Of a DNA stretch of 64,000 nucleotides, positions 62,495 through 64,000 are shown in pieces. The position numbers and the translations under genes are program-made. The notes under the pieces were generated by a model. It did no database searches, was not told the origin of the DNA, and worked only from the letters and a program-made list of their open reading frames with translations. Position 1 is the first letter of the stretch; each line of letters begins with the position of its first letter. This DNA is from Prorocentrum cordatum (taxonomy: Eukaryota > Sar > Dinophyceae > Prorocentrales > Prorocentraceae): the NCBI GenBank assembly GCA_963575745.1, contig CAUYUJ010014562.1:198123-262122 (forward strand), in the 5' to 3' direction.

Positions 62495-62862
62495 TCAAAT
62501 TGTGCCGTTTGCATAATGTGCCGTACGCTCTGGAGAATCCCGAGACATCGTATATGTGGAAGTGCTCAAACATGACCACTCACGTGATGCCCCACAGCCG
62601 ATTGCTGGACTTGCATCAGTGCGCGTTTGGATCGAAGTGGCGGAAAGCGACCCGGGTGATTTTCGGCTGTGCGACTGAAGCTGGGGATTTCGCCCCGGTT
62701 TACCACGGGCGCCTGCGGCGTCTTGGGAAACGTGGTTTCTGCAGCTTTCGACCTGGGAGAAAACGCATGGAATTCGAGGGGAAGGCTATGACGTCCGTTT
62801 CAGCTTCGTACCCACCTCGCCTTGCTGTGTGTCTGTGTAAAGCTCTGCTGAACCTGTCTTGA
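62491..62862 (+). pseudogene. Outer element methyltransferase-like domain, C-terminal half
   Basis: 'LCRLHNVPYALENPETSYMW' carries an 'ENP' motif like motif VI, and 'CAFGSKWRKATRVIFGC' resembles the target-recognition side of the fold. It then runs to a stop at 62860. The end 'SYPPRLAVCLCKALLNLS' matches the usual closing segment of this domain in dinoflagellate elements as I remember it. B1 starts about 95 bp later. Confidence 0.6.
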
Positions 62863-62957
62863 GCAGAAAGGTTGCACACTTGGTGATTTCGAGGGTCGAC
62901 GCCTTCTCCGCCTGAGAATGGTCCTGCCGCTTCGCTGTGAACTTCGACTTTGCGAAA

Positions 62958-63050
62958 CATATGGGGTTTGGCCTGTCCGTCGCACGTCCCATAACCCCTG
63001 GGCGCGACCACTGTGGCATCAGACTTCGCCACTGAAAAGGTGATTAAGCA
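62958..63050 (+). repeat. B1 repeat (right end of outer element)
   Basis: 93 bp from 'catatggggtttggcctgtc' to 'aaaaggtgattaagca'. About 89% identical to B2 at 63223-63315, with no indel. It abuts and slightly overlaps A2. Confidence 0.92.
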
Positions 63051-63144
63051 TGTGTGTATGCGTGGCACGTAATTGCTTGAACCCCTCTTTAAATGTTGCA
63101 GCCCCTTCAGCAGCAGTCCCTCCGCCGCTGCCGGGGCTCAAGCT
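63048..63144 (+). repeat. A2 repeat (right copy of A)
   Basis: 97 bp from 'gcatgtgtgtatgcgtggca' to 'gctgccggggctcaagct', matching A1 at 50801-50895. Confidence 0.92.
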
Positions 63145-63222
63145 GTCCCACCCTCTGCCACCCTGGACCTGTCATTACATAGCGCGCGTCTGATTTAACT
63201 GTTCTAACACTTCCACTCCGCT

Positions 63223-63315
63223 CATGTGGGGTTTGGCCTGTCCGTTGCTCGTCCCATCACCCCTGGTCGCGACCATTGTGGTATCAGACTTCGCCACTGA
63301 TAAAGTGATCAAGCA
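63223..63315 (+). repeat. B2 repeat (right terminus of outer element)
   Basis: 93 bp from 'catgtggggtttggcctgtc' to 'ataaagtgatcaagca', matching B1. Confidence 0.92.
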
Positions 63316-63319
63316 AAGA

Positions 63320-63530
63320 ACACGTATTTCCCTTAGGTTTTCGTGAGTTGTTTGGATTCTCGCTTCTTCGGGCTTCCGACGGACCAGGACGGCCCAAGAG
63401 GCCCCCAAGATCGTCTTAATATCGCACCAGGAAGGCCCAATAGGTCCCCAAAAGGGGCCCCCCAAAGACGCCCGCCCGTCAGGGCCCCATGAAGGCCCAA
63501 CAGGATCCCCAAGAAGGCCTGGAGACGCCA
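63320..63530 (+). repeat. Repeat D, right copy, and C-rich tail
   Basis: Starts 21 bp or less after B2 and matches 50490-50620, then runs into 'ggcccccaagatcg'-type phrases related to 50365-50812. Confidence 0.7.
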
Positions 63531-63539
63531 AGCTCGTAA

Positions 63540-63925
63540 CACCAGCGCTCCCCAGAGCGAGCGGTGACGTAATCAACTCTGAGCACCAAGGCTCCCAAGA
63601 GCCCACAGTGGCGTGACAAAGTCTTAAAACCAAGGCTTCCCAGAGCGAGCGGTGACACTACAAGCTCTGAAGACCAAGGCTCCCAACAACGAGCGGTGCC
63701 GTAAAAAGGTTTGAACACCAAGGTCCCCAAGAGCCCACAGTGGCGTGACAAGCTCTTAAAACCAAGGCTCCCAAGAACCAGCTGTGACCTTACAAACTCT
63801 GAACACCAAGCCTCCCAGGAGCTCACATTGACGTGACAAGCTCTTAACATCAGGGCTCCCCAGCGCGAGCGGTGACGTGACAAGCTCTTAACACCAAGGC
63901 CCCCAGGAGCAAAGGGTGCCATGAG
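63540..63925 (+). repeat. 44 bp tandem repeat, about nine copies
   Basis: 'accaaggctcccaaga' variants at 63584, 63629, 63673, 63717, 63761, 63805, 63849 and 63893, spacing 44-45 bp. Units alternate 'agcgagcggtgac' and 'agcccacagtggc' types. Not coding. Confidence 0.95.
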
Positions 63926-64000
63926 CCATCTCGGGCAAGTCCCTGCATCGCTCTTTCCGTTCCCGTGCCAGCCCAGATGACGGAATGAGCGAGGTACGAG

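Larger units (their letters stand above)
50801..63315 (+). mobile_element. Outer tyrosine-recombinase retrotransposon with split direct repeats
   Basis: Order: A1 repeat (50801-50895), gag-like ORF (50906-52858), pol N-terminus (52855-53470), interruption by a second element (about 53470-59050), RT core (59055-59763), RNase H (59760-60646), YR (61100-62019), methyltransferase-like domain (62138-62862), B1 (62958-63050), A2 (63048-63144), B2 (63223-63315). The A1...B1-A2-B2 pattern is that of Ngaro/PAT-type YR elements, which insert through a circular intermediate instead of using an integrase. Without the insertion it would be about 6.9 kb. Stops and frameshifts in every domain show it is dead. 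Confidence 0.75.

Noticed and set aside
63540-63925. CRISPR-like 44 bp repeats
   Set aside because: The whole unit repeats with no spacers.

Overview
The window looks like nuclear DNA of a GC-rich dinoflagellate. Four things point there. (1) A near-exact relic of the dinoflagellate trans-spliced leader (21 of 22 bases) lies at 34857-34878. (2) The tyrosine-recombinase (YR) retrotransposon proteins at 50.9-62.9 kb are of a type I associate with dinoflagellate genomes. (3) A non-LTR retrotransposon has ORF1 and ORF2 in the style of dinoflagellate LINEs. (4) Sequence outside mobile elements is almost entirely GC-rich simple repeats, minisatellites and short dispersed repeats, with no compact genes. 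There is no sign of bacterial operons, rRNA, tRNA or CRISPR. I recognise no intact host gene with a named function. Species cannot be fixed from the sequence; a free-living, high-GC lineage (Prorocentrum-like) is a guess.

Layout. 1-32.9 kb is gene-poor and repeat-rich. It holds ACT, GGA, CGA, TG and CTC microsatellites, four ~0.8 kb tandem units (10.44-14.89 kb) one of which carries a 1.2 kb minisatellite, several foldback (MITE-like) elements, and a dispersed ~160 bp repeat family with at least eight copies across the window. 32.9-40.3 kb holds two LINEs in the same orientation: a 5'-truncated fragment (33.0-34.8 kb), then a nearly complete element (34.86-40.1 kb) with a spliced-leader relic, ORF1, and an endonuclease plus reverse transcriptase ORF2 broken by three frameshifts. 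All of their outer edges abut (CTC)n tracts. 40.3-50.8 kb holds a foldback element, coding-like remnants on both strands, and satellites with periods of 153, 66 and 101-102 bp.

50.8-63.3 kb appears to be one YR retrotransposon inside another. The outer element runs A1 repeat, gag-like ORF, reverse transcriptase (RT) N-terminus, (insertion), RT core, RNase H, YR, methyltransferase-like domain, then B1-A2-B2 repeats. This is the split-direct-repeat layout of Ngaro/PAT-type elements. Its RT is interrupted between about 53.47 and 59.05 kb by a second YR element (pol N-terminus, RT with YVDD, RNase H, YR with intact-looking catalytic motifs). The inner element ends with a perfect 148 bp direct repeat. 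Both are decayed by stops and frameshifts. The window ends in a 44 bp tandem repeat.

Reading-frame statements are hand translations of the given sequence. Family assignments rest on remembered motifs, not on searches. Where a conserved domain changes frame I list the pieces separately and do not reconstruct a joined protein.
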